Origin: Paenibacillus marchantiophytorum
Lineage (GTDB): Bacteria; Bacillota; Bacilli; Paenibacillales; NBRC-103111
DNA length: 41,308 nucleotides
Assembly: GCF_014640555.1 (NCBI RefSeq)
Contig: NZ_BMHE01000057.1
Location: 1 to 41,308, forward strand
Direction of reading: 5' to 3'
A program made the translations under genes and the position numbers. Within the stretch, counting starts at the first letter, position 1. The number at the start of each line of letters is the position of its first letter. Below, piece after piece: positions 31,325 to 39,062 of the stretch. The notes beneath the pieces are model-generated. The model was not told the origin of the DNA, did not search any database, and saw only the letters and a list, made by a program, of their open reading frames with translations.

Positions 31325-32023
31325 CTACATGCGGCAAATCTCCAAAGGGCAGTTCTCGCAGTGGCAGATATCGCGGAGGTAAGTCACGTCCTTAATGACA
31401 ATGTGACCATTGTTGAATTCGAGGGCATCTTCCTTCTTCATATCACTTAACATGCGATTGACGCTTTCCCGGGTTGATCCAATCATATCTGCCATTTCGG
31501 AATTGTTCATTTTGTAGTCAATCAGGATGCCGTCGCCTTGAGGCACACCGTACGAATTGCTTAATCGAATGAGTAAAGAACAGAGCGCGCCTGGTTTGCC
31601 ATACATCATTAAATCGCGAAACTTCGTTTCTGTCATGCGGTGCATGAGCCCCATCCATTTCATAAATTCAATCGCAAGGTCGCCGTGCTGCCATAACAGG
31701 ACCTCAAGGTCTTTGCGCTGTATGACGCCAATTTCACTATCCTCCGTCACTTCTGCGCCAAAACTCTGCAACGAGTTCTGAAAGGGATCGATCTGGCCGA
31801 ATAAATCACCTGACTGATGCAGGTAAAGAATGAAGCTTTTGCCTGTTTCAGACAGTTTGGTGATACGAACTCCGCCCTGGATGATGTAATATAATTTATC
31901 GGCTGTGTCGCCTTCCCAGAATAGAAAATCCCCTTTAGCAGCACGTTTGACATACATAATGCTTTGCAGTCTCTCGAAATTTTCTTCTGAGAAAAAATTC
32001 ATAATCCCTTTATTCAAGGCCAT
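31325..32023 (-). CDS. fnr: Fnr oxygen-responsive regulator (4Fe-4S, Bacillus type)
   Basis: A 232-residue Crp/Fnr protein. The cyclic-nucleotide-type beta barrel (about 10-115) leads through the dimer helix to a winged helix whose recognition helix reads STRESVNRML, with the Glu and Arg that read TGTGA. The C-terminus has Cys220, Cys222, Cys225 and Cys230. The spacing Cys-x2-Cys-x4-Cys equals that of B. subtilis Fnr, which holds its 4Fe-4S cluster there and not at the N-terminus as in E. coli. The ATG at 32023 follows GAGGAG by nine bases; longer starts lack a site. It is the likely activator at the boxes listed here. A box at 32133 lies upstream but is not placed to activate fnr. Confidence 0.92.
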   Translation of the reverse strand: MALNKGIMNFFSEENFERLQSIMYVKRAAKGDFLFWEGDTADKLYYIIQGGVRITKLSETGKSFILYLHQSGDLFGQIDPFQNSLQSFGAEVTEDSEIGVIQRKDLEVLLWQHGDLAIEFMKWMGLMHRMTETKFRDLMMYGKPGALCSLLIRLSNSYGVPQGDGILIDYKMNNSEMADMIGSTRESVNRMLSDMKKEDALEFNNGHIVIKDVTYLRDICHCENCPLEICRM

Positions 32024-32132
32024 GGGGACCAACTCCTCAACGTTTCTTGTTATCTCCATCATACCGATTTTACTGCTGTTTGGTTATCGGGAGTTTTACT
32101 GATCTTTTGGGGGGGAAACTCCTTATTGTGGT

Positions 32133-32177
32133 TGTGAGGAAAATCACAGCTAACCCTTGCTTTCCTGGTAGTACCCT
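32133..32177 (+). promoter_or_regulatory. Fnr box between fnr and nreA
   Basis: TGTGA-GGAAAA-TCACA (32133-32148) is a perfect palindrome. The -10 region for nreA is weak (TAGTAC at 32169 or TACCCT at 32172), so the exact promoter is unsure. No -10 at the class II distance is seen on the fnr side. Confidence 0.65.
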
Positions 32178-32314
32178 AGCGAAAGCCAAGGGATAGCTGC
32201 TTCATTTCCTGATGCGGGAATCAGGGTTTTCCCTGACTTACAAGAAGCAGCAATACGTTTACAATGGTAGGTAAGGAAATTTCGATTGGCTTCGTTGAAA
32301 CGGAGGTGCCCTGT

Positions 32315-32779
32315 GTGGCGATTAGAGAGGTAAATATAGGAGTAGAACTAGAGCTTTTGCGAAGCTTGACGTCAAGCGATTTCATCGCGTTGGCGCCTCT
32401 TCCTGATGACACAGGGCGCAGCTACTGGAAGTATGCAGTGGGCAACAGGAATGATCGGTATCAACAAATGGTGATCAAAAAAGTAGGCCTTGGACTAGCC
32501 GCTGCTGTTCTGCGCTTGGGTCGATGGGTTAAGCTGGATGATGCGAATCCTCGCCTTCATCAAGAAAGACTTCAATGTCCCGTTATGCTTGCTGAACGCC
32601 TGCTGTCTGCTGCAGCCTTCCCGGTAGTGACCAGTTCAAGTCATCGGATGTTGGGTTTGCTCTATATAGGGAAACGGGAACAAAGCAGATTTGAACCTGG
32701 TGAAATACAAGCAGTCCAAGGGAGGATTCACACCGTGGCTTCTTACATAGAGGACATCCTCAATGAAACGGCCACATGA
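32315..32779 (+). CDS. nreA: NreA-like GAF-domain nitrate sensor
   Basis: A 154-residue single GAF domain protein, the size of staphylococcal NreA, which binds nitrate and restrains the kinase NreB until nitrate is present. Visible features are LTSSDFIALAPLP in the first strand-helix, ALRY-like KYAVGNRNDRYQ, the GLGLAAAVLRLGRW segment and CPVMLAERLLSAAAFPV. I chose the GTG at 32315 because GGAGGTG stands six bases before it, whereas the first ATG of the frame (32264) has none. It precedes nreC and nreB, which supports the assignment. Confidence 0.8.
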   Translation: MAIREVNIGVELELLRSLTSSDFIALAPLPDDTGRSYWKYAVGNRNDRYQQMVIKKVGLGLAAAVLRLGRWVKLDDANPRLHQERLQCPVMLAERLLSAAAFPVVTSSSHRMLGLLYIGKREQSRFEPGEIQAVQGRIHTVASYIEDILNETAT

Positions 32780-32867
32780 AATTCCTGACGGGAGTTCTCT
32801 ATATTTGTTATGATTAGAGCATAGAGTAAGGCTGGTCTTATAAGCCGGTTACAAGGAGGATGGGACG

Positions 32868-33518
32868 TTGAAGATTCTGGTCGTGGATGATCATGCCGTA
32901 GTGAGATCAGGTTTAATGATGCTGCTCCATGGCAAGCACAATATCGAAGTCGTCGGGGAAGCTGCTGATGGCGCAGAAGGAATTCAGGCAGCGCTGCTGC
33001 TGAAACCGGATGTCGTTTTAATGGATCTTAATATGCCCGCTGGCATGGATGGGCTTACCGCGACAACGGAGCTAAGGCGTTTGATGCCTGATTTAGCCAT
33101 TCTGATCTTGACCATGCATGATGATGACGAATACTTATTCAGAGCCATTCATGTCGGCGCCTCCGGATACATTCTGAAAAGCGCCCCGCATGAGGAACTG
33201 TTAACAGCAATCCGTTCTGTTGCAGCGGGCAACGCCTATTTATATCCAACAGCAACGAAGAGACTCATGAATGAATATATAGAACGATTGAAGCACGGTG
33301 AGAATAAAGATACGTTTGAATCCCTTTCGGAGCGTGAAAAGGAAGTATTGGGCCTAATTGCCAAAGGCTTCTCAAATAAAGAGATTGGCGAACAATTGAT
33401 CATCAGCGTCAAAACCGTGGAGTCGCATAAAAGCAATGTGATGGAGAAGCTGGGGCTCAAGACGAGACCGGAATTGGTGAAATTCGCTGTGAAGAAAGGA
33501 CTGTTGAACTTTGAGTGA
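32868..33518 (+). CDS. nreC: NarL-family response regulator, NreC-like
   Basis: A 216-residue regulator with a receiver (Asp7-Asp8, phospho-acceptor Asp53 in VVLMDLNMP, Lys in ILKSAPH) and a LuxR-type HTH (residues about 150-210, SEREKEVLGLIAKGFSNKEIGEQL). It starts with TTG, preceded by AAGGAGG with eight bases between. In staphylococci NreC turns on nitrate and nitrite reductase genes; none of those lie in the window, so its targets would be elsewhere. Its stop overlaps the start of the kinase gene by eight bases. Confidence 0.88.
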   Translation: MKILVVDDHAVVRSGLMMLLHGKHNIEVVGEAADGAEGIQAALLLKPDVVLMDLNMPAGMDGLTATTELRRLMPDLAILILTMHDDDEYLFRAIHVGASGYILKSAPHEELLTAIRSVAAGNAYLYPTATKRLMNEYIERLKHGENKDTFESLSEREKEVLGLIAKGFSNKEIGEQLIISVKTVESHKSNVMEKLGLKTRPELVKFAVKKGLLNFE

Positions 33519-34623
33519 GACGTTGGATAAGGAGTTTCCGGATGTTATTGGCGAACATGTCGTCGAATTATTGAATCGTCTTGACGAACATATCGCTGAC
33601 GCCGTCTTTCAACAGGATCTAAGACAGTCGCTTAAACAATTGTCCAATGTTAAATTTGCGCTCGACGAATCGTCCATTGTAGCGGTTACTGACCCTAAAG
33701 GAATCATTCTCTATGTGAATGATAAATTTTGTGAAATTTCCAAGTATCCCCGCAGTGAACTGATGGGGCAGGATCATCGGATTATTAATTCGGGCTATCA
33801 CCCGCAAGCCTTTATGTCTCATCTGTGGCAAACGATTTCCTCCGGGCAAGTATGGCACGGCGAGATCAAAAATAAAGCGAAGGACGGAAGCTATTATTGG
33901 GTAGATACAACCATCGTTCCATTCGTGGATGAGCAAGGGAAATCTTATCAATATCTCGCCATTCGCAATGAGGTTACGGAGTTAAAAAGAGTGGAAGAAG
34001 AGCTCAAGAAGATGATGTCGCAGGTTATGCAAATTCAGGAGGAAGAACGTCGCAAGTTCTCCCGTGAACTGCATGATGGCATCGGTCAGAGCCTCTACTC
34101 TTTGCTGATCCAGATGGATCGGTTAATCGGAGAAGGGGAGACAGCGAACCCGGAAATAACGCTCCTTAGGCACAATGTCTCCGGTATTATTGAAGAAGTG
34201 CGGAGTTTAGCTTGGCAGATCCGACCTTCGGTCTTGGATGATCTAGGTGTTGTACCGGCCATTCGTACGTATATTGAAAATTACGCGGATCACTATGGAA
34301 TCAAAGTAAAGCTGGACAGCAGCTTGCGAAGACGACTGGGCGCGCTTGAGGAAACCACGATCTATCGGGTGATTCAAGAGGCGCTTACCAATATTGCCAA
34401 ATATGCGGATGTCTCAGAGGCCCATGTTTCCGTTCATGAAGTTGACGCTTATGTTGTCGTTCGAATAGCTGACAGAGGCAAGGGCTTCACCAGAAACAGC
34501 CTGGCCAAAGGGGTAGGCTTGTTTAGCATGGAAGAGAGAGCTATGAGTGCAGGCGGTCACATAACAATTGACACCAGAGTGGGAGAAGGAACGACTGTGA
34601 CTTTGACGATACCGATGACATAA
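33511..34623 (+). CDS. nreB: NreB-like PAS histidine kinase without Fe-S cysteines
   Basis: A 370-residue cytoplasmic kinase. A PAS domain (about 45-160) is followed by a HisKA_3 domain with FSRELHDGIGQSL (His188) and a HATPase with EALTNIAKYA, DRGKGF and GVGLFSMEERA. Classical NreB senses oxygen by a 4Fe-4S cluster held by four PAS cysteines. Here the whole protein has a single Cys (Cys74), so that mechanism cannot apply. The start is TTG, overlapping nreC. The gene order A-C-B also differs from staphylococcal A-B-C. Confidence 0.85.
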   Translation: MSETLDKEFPDVIGEHVVELLNRLDEHIADAVFQQDLRQSLKQLSNVKFALDESSIVAVTDPKGIILYVNDKFCEISKYPRSELMGQDHRIINSGYHPQAFMSHLWQTISSGQVWHGEIKNKAKDGSYYWVDTTIVPFVDEQGKSYQYLAIRNEVTELKRVEEELKKMMSQVMQIQEEERRKFSRELHDGIGQSLYSLLIQMDRLIGEGETANPEITLLRHNVSGIIEEVRSLAWQIRPSVLDDLGVVPAIRTYIENYADHYGIKVKLDSSLRRRLGALEETTIYRVIQEALTNIAKYADVSEAHVSVHEVDAYVVVRIADRGKGFTRNSLAKGVGLFSMEERAMSAGGHITIDTRVGEGTTVTLTIPMT

Positions 34624-34639
34624 TTACGCTTCGCAGTAC

Positions 34640-34682
34640 TGTGATATTTCTCACAGAAGGCAACAGCTAGAAGGACTATAGT
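34640..34682 (+). promoter_or_regulatory. Fnr box and -10 of the 64-residue zinc-ribbon gene
   Basis: TGTGA-TATTTC-TCACA (34640-34655), 21 bases, then TATAGT (34677-34682). Confidence 0.82.
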
Positions 34683-34716
34683 TAAAGCAGCTTATCAGAA
34701 AGAGAGCTGAGGATGA

Positions 34717-34911
34717 ATGATCACTTGCGAGCAGTGTGGGAAGGCAGATGGGTTTAGGAAGTCAGCTAACAATTGGATCTGTGAAGATTGCAAAATCGGG
34801 GACGTGAAAACGACCCTGACGAACAAAGGAGGCACAGTCACCATAGTTAGAGAGCAGATAACAGGCTATGAAGCCCAAGGTGAAAGATCGTCTCGCTTGA
34901 TTGAAGGCTAG
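34717..34911 (+). CDS. 64-residue zinc-ribbon protein, Fnr-controlled
   Basis: A small soluble protein with two Cys-x2-Cys knuckles, CEQCG near residue 4 and CEDCK near residue 22, forming a zinc ribbon at the N-terminus. A hydrophilic tail (GGTVTIVREQITGYEAQ) follows. I do not recognise the family. It has its own Fnr promoter and terminator, so it is a separate unit at the end of the regulon. Zinc ribbons of this size can bind RNA, DNA or a protein partner. Confidence 0.72.
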   Translation: MITCEQCGKADGFRKSANNWICEDCKIGDVKTTLTNKGGTVTIVREQITGYEAQGERSSRLIEG

Positions 34912-34922
34912 AAGCTTTAATG

Positions 34923-34972
34923 AAGAGGCTATTCGCAAGGTTATTACCTTACGAGCAGCCTCTTGTTTTTTC
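34923..34972 (+). terminator. Terminator of the zinc-ribbon transcript
   Basis: AAGAGGCT pairs with AGCCTCTT and is followed by GTTTTTT. The loop contains a short inner pairing (AAGGT/ACCTT). Confidence 0.8.
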
Positions 34973-35000
34973 CTTTTTCGTCCTCACCCTCTCCTCTCAA

Positions 35001-35118
35001 CTAGTGATGAATGAGTTGATGTCTATCTTCCATTTGTGGAGGTTCTTCCAGCCAACCATTTTTAATCATGATTTTAATACCTTCGTGCGTGTAAAAATAA
35101 ATATCCTTCGCATCAGTA
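35001..35118 (-). pseudogene. C-terminal remnant of a DUF3231-like protein
   Basis: On the minus strand the last 35 or so codons before the stop at 35001 read THEGIKIMIKNGWLEEPPQM. The run IMIKNGWLE-PP resembles the C-terminal end of DUF3231 (ferritin-like, spore-associated) proteins. Upstream the similarity stops and the frame runs antisense through another remnant. The rest of the gene is gone. The assignment is from memory of the family motif. Confidence 0.45.
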
Positions 35119-35861
35119 TTTGCGCTGGCTAAATGCTGTAAGCATAGAGATTGATAATCCCGATGCAACGCTAGTTGATATCCATCAACTTTGTCGGATA
35201 TTTCATCTGCCATACCCAACTCTAGTAATAAAGTCACCTAAAGGTTCGCATTTGCACTGGATGATAGAAAGAGTGAAAGCTACACCGAAACAATTGGATG
35301 ACTACGGACTTATAAGCCGTGCATTTAAACAAGTATTTAGATCCCTCAATGCAGCTGCTACTAGTCCGGAACGTTGCTGGAGAATGCCGACAGCGTATAA
35401 TGTTATTTATCAAAATGTTTATAGATTCACAATAGCCGAATTGAAAGAATGGGTTAACGAGACCTTTGAGACGGAACCAAATACTTTAGATAAAGTGATG
35501 AAACAAGAATCAGCTGCAAGTGGAACTGGGAGTAAAATCGTCTTTTTCGGGGTGATGGATAATCCAGCAATAAAAAGACTTCTTAAAGGTGTTCCATATG
35601 GTTTAGGGGTTCGAAACAAAACGACATTTTCTCTAGCTTTATTGTTCAGGTTCCTTTAAAAAGCAGCTGAATATCAGGGTAAAAAGAAATACTCAAAGCG
35701 TACTCATCTTGCACTATGTGAAGGAGCAGAGGGGCTCTATTCAAATATCGCAAAGACAGTTGGCCAAAGAGATAAAGGCTGCTTTTAAAAGCGTTCAGAA
35801 TGCTCTACAAGACATCAGCGGCTTGGCCTGTGCCGCCAACCCGGAACCACTGACCGTCTGA
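35110..35861 (+). pseudogene. Broken replication primase-like gene
   Basis: The main frame (to the stop at 35659) reads YLRWLNAVSIEIDNP, later GSHLHWMIERV and ATSPERCWRMPTAYN. This order resembles the archaeo-eukaryotic-type primase domain of plasmid and phage replication proteins (D-x-D, H, and the aRxxRxPGTxN-like motif). It lacks a start codon with a ribosome site, stops early, and resumes in another frame at 35700-35861, where QISQRQLAKEIKAAFKSVQN looks like a helix-turn-helix. It is most likely the decayed end of an integrated element. I am moderately sure it is a remnant and less sure of the family. Confidence 0.5.
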
Positions 35862-36053
35862 TGATGAAGTCGATCCTCATCCGCTGCTAACCAACAGAAG
35901 GATCGGGACCAGGGGGAGGAACGATAGGTTGAATGCTTTCTACGCACGGTACTTGTTCCCCCAAAGCAGACATTTGGAACCTTAGGATCCTCGGTCTGCT
36001 TTTGGCTGGATTACGGATCAAGCTATCGTTCCCTGTTAAGTTCAAGGATATGC
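35862..36053. other. Non-coding gap in the decayed region
   Basis: No gene can be supported here. A minus-strand frame (35887 upward) ends in a Pro-rich tail, VPPPGPDPSVG, but its 5' part is only the shifted frame of the next zinc-ribbon gene. Confidence 0.4.
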
Positions 36054-36263
36054 TTACTTTAATTTTTCTGGATCTTCTGCATACCATTCTGCAAAGCCAC
36101 AATTTGTGCATATAAAAGGATTTATATTTGTGTTTTTTTTGTTACTAAACAAACCATCTCCTTCAGGATTTTTAACCAATAAACCCTTAAATCCATCAGC
36201 AACATAACATTTAATCATTTGGTTACCACATTTTATACAAATTCTTTCTTGTTGAATGTCCAT
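36054..36263 (-). CDS. 69-residue zinc-ribbon protein
   Basis: A small protein with two Cys-x2-Cys pairs, CIKCG (about residue 9) and CTNCG (about residue 52), about 40 residues apart. Between them lies a Lys/Gly/Asn-rich segment and after them FAEWYAEDPEKLK. A GAGGTGAG ribosome site precedes the ATG on the minus strand. This shape is common among unnamed zinc-ribbon proteins of Bacillota that may bind nucleic acid. It stands alone among remnants. Confidence 0.68.
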   Translation of the reverse strand: MDIQQERICIKCGNQMIKCYVADGFKGLLVKNPEGDGLFSNKKNTNINPFICTNCGFAEWYAEDPEKLK

Positions 36264-36485
36264 CTATCTCACCTCATAAATTTTTTAGCATGGTGAAGTA
36301 TACGGACAGTTCCATCAAAAGTTTCATTATTAGATATTAAAGAATTTAATTAATAAGAGACTTTTTAAATTCAACTTACTTTACTCATTCAATTAAATGG
36401 ACGGATTATTAACTCAACTTTCGCAGCTTAGATCTTTGAACAAACCCTTGATGTAGCTGGGCAAACCGAGGCTTCGGTACGTTTT
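36264..36485. other. AT-rich non-coding gap
   Basis: No gene or clear RNA is seen in this stretch. It separates the zinc-ribbon gene from an orphan coding fragment. Confidence 0.5.
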
Positions 36486-36671
36486 TTACCTAACCACGTT
36501 TAGTCCCTCGTAGATATCCATCAATTCCGAGCGGTAGGACATATTCATATTGACGGTGTACAACACCATGCTAATTTCTTTTAAGACGCGAAGGAACATG
36601 ATATCAAAACTGTTGTCGTACAGTTTAGGAGTGTCTAGTTGGACATCTTCTTTCCAAAACCTAATACGAAC
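36486..36671 (-). pseudogene. Orphan coding fragment of about 61 codons
   Basis: On the minus strand an open frame between two stops reads FWKEDVQLDTPKLYDNSFDI and then RVLKEISMVLYTVNMNMSYR and ELMDIYEGLN. Its composition and helix-like pattern look like the C-terminal part of a real protein. There is no upstream start codon or ribosome site, because a stop lies three codons before RFWKED. It follows the bicupin gene by 10 bases. I do not recognise the protein, and it may be the surviving end of a deleted gene. Confidence 0.4.
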
Positions 36672-36680
36672 CTAAATGTA

Positions 36681-37865
36681 TCAATATTTGGAAGGGGAAA
36701 TAGGGTTGGGGTAATACGAAAATCCGGGGTATTTCACAACAGGCCATTCTGTTTTGCGCAGCGTATCAAGTAGTTCAGGGCCGACATGCAAGTTGCTTTT
36801 TACCAAGCTGGCGGGTGTGAGGGCCATCCATTGATTCAGCGAGACATCTTCAAAACGATTGCTTTTGAACATCTCCAGAAACCATAGCGACCCCGTCCCG
36901 GTATTTTGGATGTAATGACCAAAGGCAAATGGCACATAACCGACATCTCCGGCTCTGTAGTCGAATGTTCGGGCTGCCCCGTTCCCGCCAAAAACCGTCA
37001 TGCGCCCTTGCCCGGTAAGGTAATATTGCCATTCATCTTGGTTGGGATGCCAGTGCAGCTCACGCATAGCGCCAGGTTCGATTTCGACGAGAGCGGCTGC
37101 GACTGTTTGGGAAATAGGGAAATTGGTGGAGTCCACAATACGCACACTTCCGCCGGGTGTTTTGAGTGGTGGCTGCGCCAGCAGTTTATGAGAGAAACTC
37201 TGTGGGATGGTACCATAAGGAGAAGAAACTTGCTGACTTTCTATGGGACCTGGGACGACATCTTGATAAATATAAACCTGATCCGAAGGGATATGGTCAA
37301 AGGCGCCTATCGGTGCGCCAAAATTAGCGGATAGGACATCTGGAGGCGTATGGGCAAACCAATCTGAAATCGATAGTGTATTGAGGTCTGAGAAGTGGCC
37401 ATCATCAAAAACGAGCAGGAATTCACAGCCTTCTTCGAGTCCTTGGATGGAATGGGGCAGTCCGGGAGGGAAATACCATAGATCGCCAGGACCTATGTCT
37501 GCAATAAAATTACGGCCGTGTTGGTCAACGGAGGTAATTCTTGCGCTGCCCAGTATCATATAGGCCCATTCTGCTTGCTGATGCCAATGCAATTCACGCA
37601 CACCGCCAGGGGTTAAGCTCATATTCACACCAGCAAGTGTGGTGGCGATTGGCAGTTCTCGAACGGTGATCTCGCGCGACCAGCCGCCCTGGTTCAATTG
37701 CATATGCGAGTCTGAGAAAGAGAATTTAAGATTGGGAATTAATCCTGCATCTGTAGCCGGAGGAACAAACATATTGGGATTCTCAAGGTCTCTCATCACA
37801 TCGCGGGGGCCTTTATCGACCCAACCGGCACCATCGCTTCTAATTGGTTGTGGAATACGTTCCAA
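36681..37865 (-). CDS. Bicupin of the oxalate decarboxylase family
   Basis: A 394-residue protein with two cupin domains. Each has manganese-ligand motifs: HWHQQAEWAYM, GDLWYFPPGLPHS in the first, and HWHPNQDEWQYY, GDVGYVPFAFGHYI in the second. The length and architecture match OxdC, which converts oxalate to formate and CO2. The mobile lid of the first domain, SENST in B. subtilis OxdC with the key Glu162, reads SDLNT here, so the reaction could differ (decarboxylase, oxidase or neither). It starts with TTG behind AAAGGGTGATGG. No signal peptide is present. Confidence 0.82.
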   Translation of the reverse strand: MERIPQPIRSDGAGWVDKGPRDVMRDLENPNMFVPPATDAGLIPNLKFSFSDSHMQLNQGGWSREITVRELPIATTLAGVNMSLTPGGVRELHWHQQAEWAYMILGSARITSVDQHGRNFIADIGPGDLWYFPPGLPHSIQGLEEGCEFLLVFDDGHFSDLNTLSISDWFAHTPPDVLSANFGAPIGAFDHIPSDQVYIYQDVVPGPIESQQVSSPYGTIPQSFSHKLLAQPPLKTPGGSVRIVDSTNFPISQTVAAALVEIEPGAMRELHWHPNQDEWQYYLTGQGRMTVFGGNGAARTFDYRAGDVGYVPFAFGHYIQNTGTGSLWFLEMFKSNRFEDVSLNQWMALTPASLVKSNLHVGPELLDTLRKTEWPVVKYPGFSYYPNPISPSKY

Positions 37866-38071
37866 GCCATCACCCTTTTCAGCAAATAAGATGTAGGTAG
37901 TACGTTATAAAATATGATAGAAAGCTATAGATATGCACATTCAGGGGATAGTAGTTAATAATATCGAGATTATTGAGGGGAAACTGGGTGCGCAGCAAGC
38001 GGATTGTTAGTCCCGATTAATTCCATCGGAATGGCGTTCGGAGCAGTAGTAGCTTCGAAGGGAAGACAAAT

Positions 38072-38116
38072 GACCCCGTACAAGACTTGGTTGATGTCTG
38101 TACAGGGTCCTATTTT
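38072..38116 (+). terminator. Hairpin with T-tract
   Basis: GACCCcGTACA pairs with TGTACaGGGTC across a 16-base loop, followed by CTATTTTT. No plus-strand gene precedes it closely, so it may mark a lost gene. On the minus strand it lies 19 bases after the stop of the lipoprotein gene. Confidence 0.6.
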
Positions 38117-38127
38117 TGCAGCTGGCT

Positions 38128-38328
38128 TTAAGGACTTGAATTTAAAGTTCTAGACTGCCGCGGTTTCTTTATTTTTCCGATCTCTTTTCCAATTTGTTGG
38201 GATGGCACTATTTCATTAGTTCGAGCGAATATGACATCATGCGATGCAATTGCGAAGGGATATTCTTCATCATTCGAACAACTTGTTAGAAGAGTGATGG
38301 ATAATAAAATGAAAATCAGATACCTCAA
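38128..38328 (-). CDS. 66-residue lipoprotein
   Basis: A short secreted protein starting MRYLIFILLSITLLTSCSND, with a lipobox LTSC and lipidated Cys17. The remaining 49 residues are polar and end in a basic, Ser/Pro-rich tail. It starts with TTG behind GGAGGAG, eight bases away. The family is not recognised and the mature part seems short, so a truncated gene is possible. It probably sits on the outer face of the membrane. Confidence 0.6.
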   Translation of the reverse strand: MRYLIFILLSITLLTSCSNDEEYPFAIASHDVIFARTNEIVPSQQIGKEIGKIKKPRQSRTLNSSP

Positions 38329-38502
38329 TTATTTCGCTCCTCCATTATTCTCCGAATATCTTTTGCTTATTCTCTCGTCAGGATAGCCTTTATATTAGAC
38401 AGCTTTAATTTAGTTTTTGTTACATATATTTGAAAATAATGGCGGGATTATCGGTCCCTATCTCATCGGTTTGCTAGTGGCTGGAGGACAGCGGAGCTTG
38501 GA

Positions 38503-38565
38503 TGAAAGTTCATAAGGGCTTCCCCCAAGGTCAAGAGACCTTGAGGGAAGCCCTTATGAACTTCA
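38503..38565. repeat. 28-bp near-perfect hairpin
   Basis: Arms of 4, 17 and 7 bp stack with one bulged A and one C/A mismatch, closing on the tetraloop AAGA (38533-38536). The central arm is GTTCATAAGGGCTTCCC/GGGAAGCCCTTATGAAC. It lies 40 bases beyond the 3' end of the VOC gene. There is no T-tract on either strand. Confidence 0.85.
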
Positions 38566-38604
38566 TAACCCCTTATTTGATCAAAATGCTTAGATTTGAG
38601 CTGA

Positions 38605-39021
38605 TTAGCCCTGTTGAATGGCGCTTTCGTCCATATAGAAAACTTCCCATAGATGTCCATCAATGTCCTGGAAACTCCTGGAGTACATGAAGCCGTGGTC
38701 TTGCGGTTCCTTGGAAGGGAATCCGCCAGCTGCGAGGGCGGCATTCACGACCTCATCAACTTCAGCTTTGCTAGCTACGGAAAGGGCTATAATAGCTTCA
38801 GCTTGCTTGCTCGTATCGACGATTTCTTTGGTGATGAATGTTTGGAAGTATGGCTCGACAAGCAGCATGGCATAAATATTTTCGCCAATAATCATGCAGG
38901 TTGCGTTATCGTCCGTGAATTGCTTATTGAATTCGAATCCGATTTTGGTGAAAAAAGCGATGGTTTGCTTCAAATCTTTGACCGGTAAATTAACGAACAT
39001 TTGTTTAGCTTGGAATCCCAT
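38605..39021 (-). CDS. VOC/glyoxalase-family protein
   Basis: A 138-residue protein made of paired beta-alpha-beta-beta-beta modules. The start MGFQAKQMFVNLPVKDLKQTIAFFTKIGFEF and the end SFQDIDGHLWEVFYMDES (with the usual DPDGHxWE-like motif) are typical. Members bind a metal and act as lyases, dioxygenases or simple binding proteins. The ATG at 39021 follows GAGGTG by six bases; a GTG nine bases earlier lies on that site. It follows the AHSA1 gene by 41 bases and is likely co-transcribed. Confidence 0.85.
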   Translation of the reverse strand: MGFQAKQMFVNLPVKDLKQTIAFFTKIGFEFNKQFTDDNATCMIIGENIYAMLLVEPYFQTFITKEIVDTSKQAEAIIALSVASKAEVDEVVNAALAAGGFPSKEPQDHGFMYSRSFQDIDGHLWEVFYMDESAIQQG

Positions 39022-39062
39022 AATAAGCACCTCTTCAATTAGTTTGGTTGGTTTAAATTCAT

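Noticed and set aside
32106..32148. Fnr autoactivation through the 32133 box
   Set aside because: On the fnr strand no -10 lies 21 bases from the box. Repression or a role for nreA only remains possible.
35887..36111. 74-codon minus-strand frame with a Pro-rich tail
   Set aside because: Its 5' third is the shifted frame of the zinc-ribbon gene and no start is evident for the remainder.
37977..38152. Plus-strand frame with NSIGMAFGAVVASKGRQM and a following hydrophobic stretch
   Set aside because: It has no credible start or ribosome site and runs through a terminator-like hairpin. It may be a remnant but cannot be supported.
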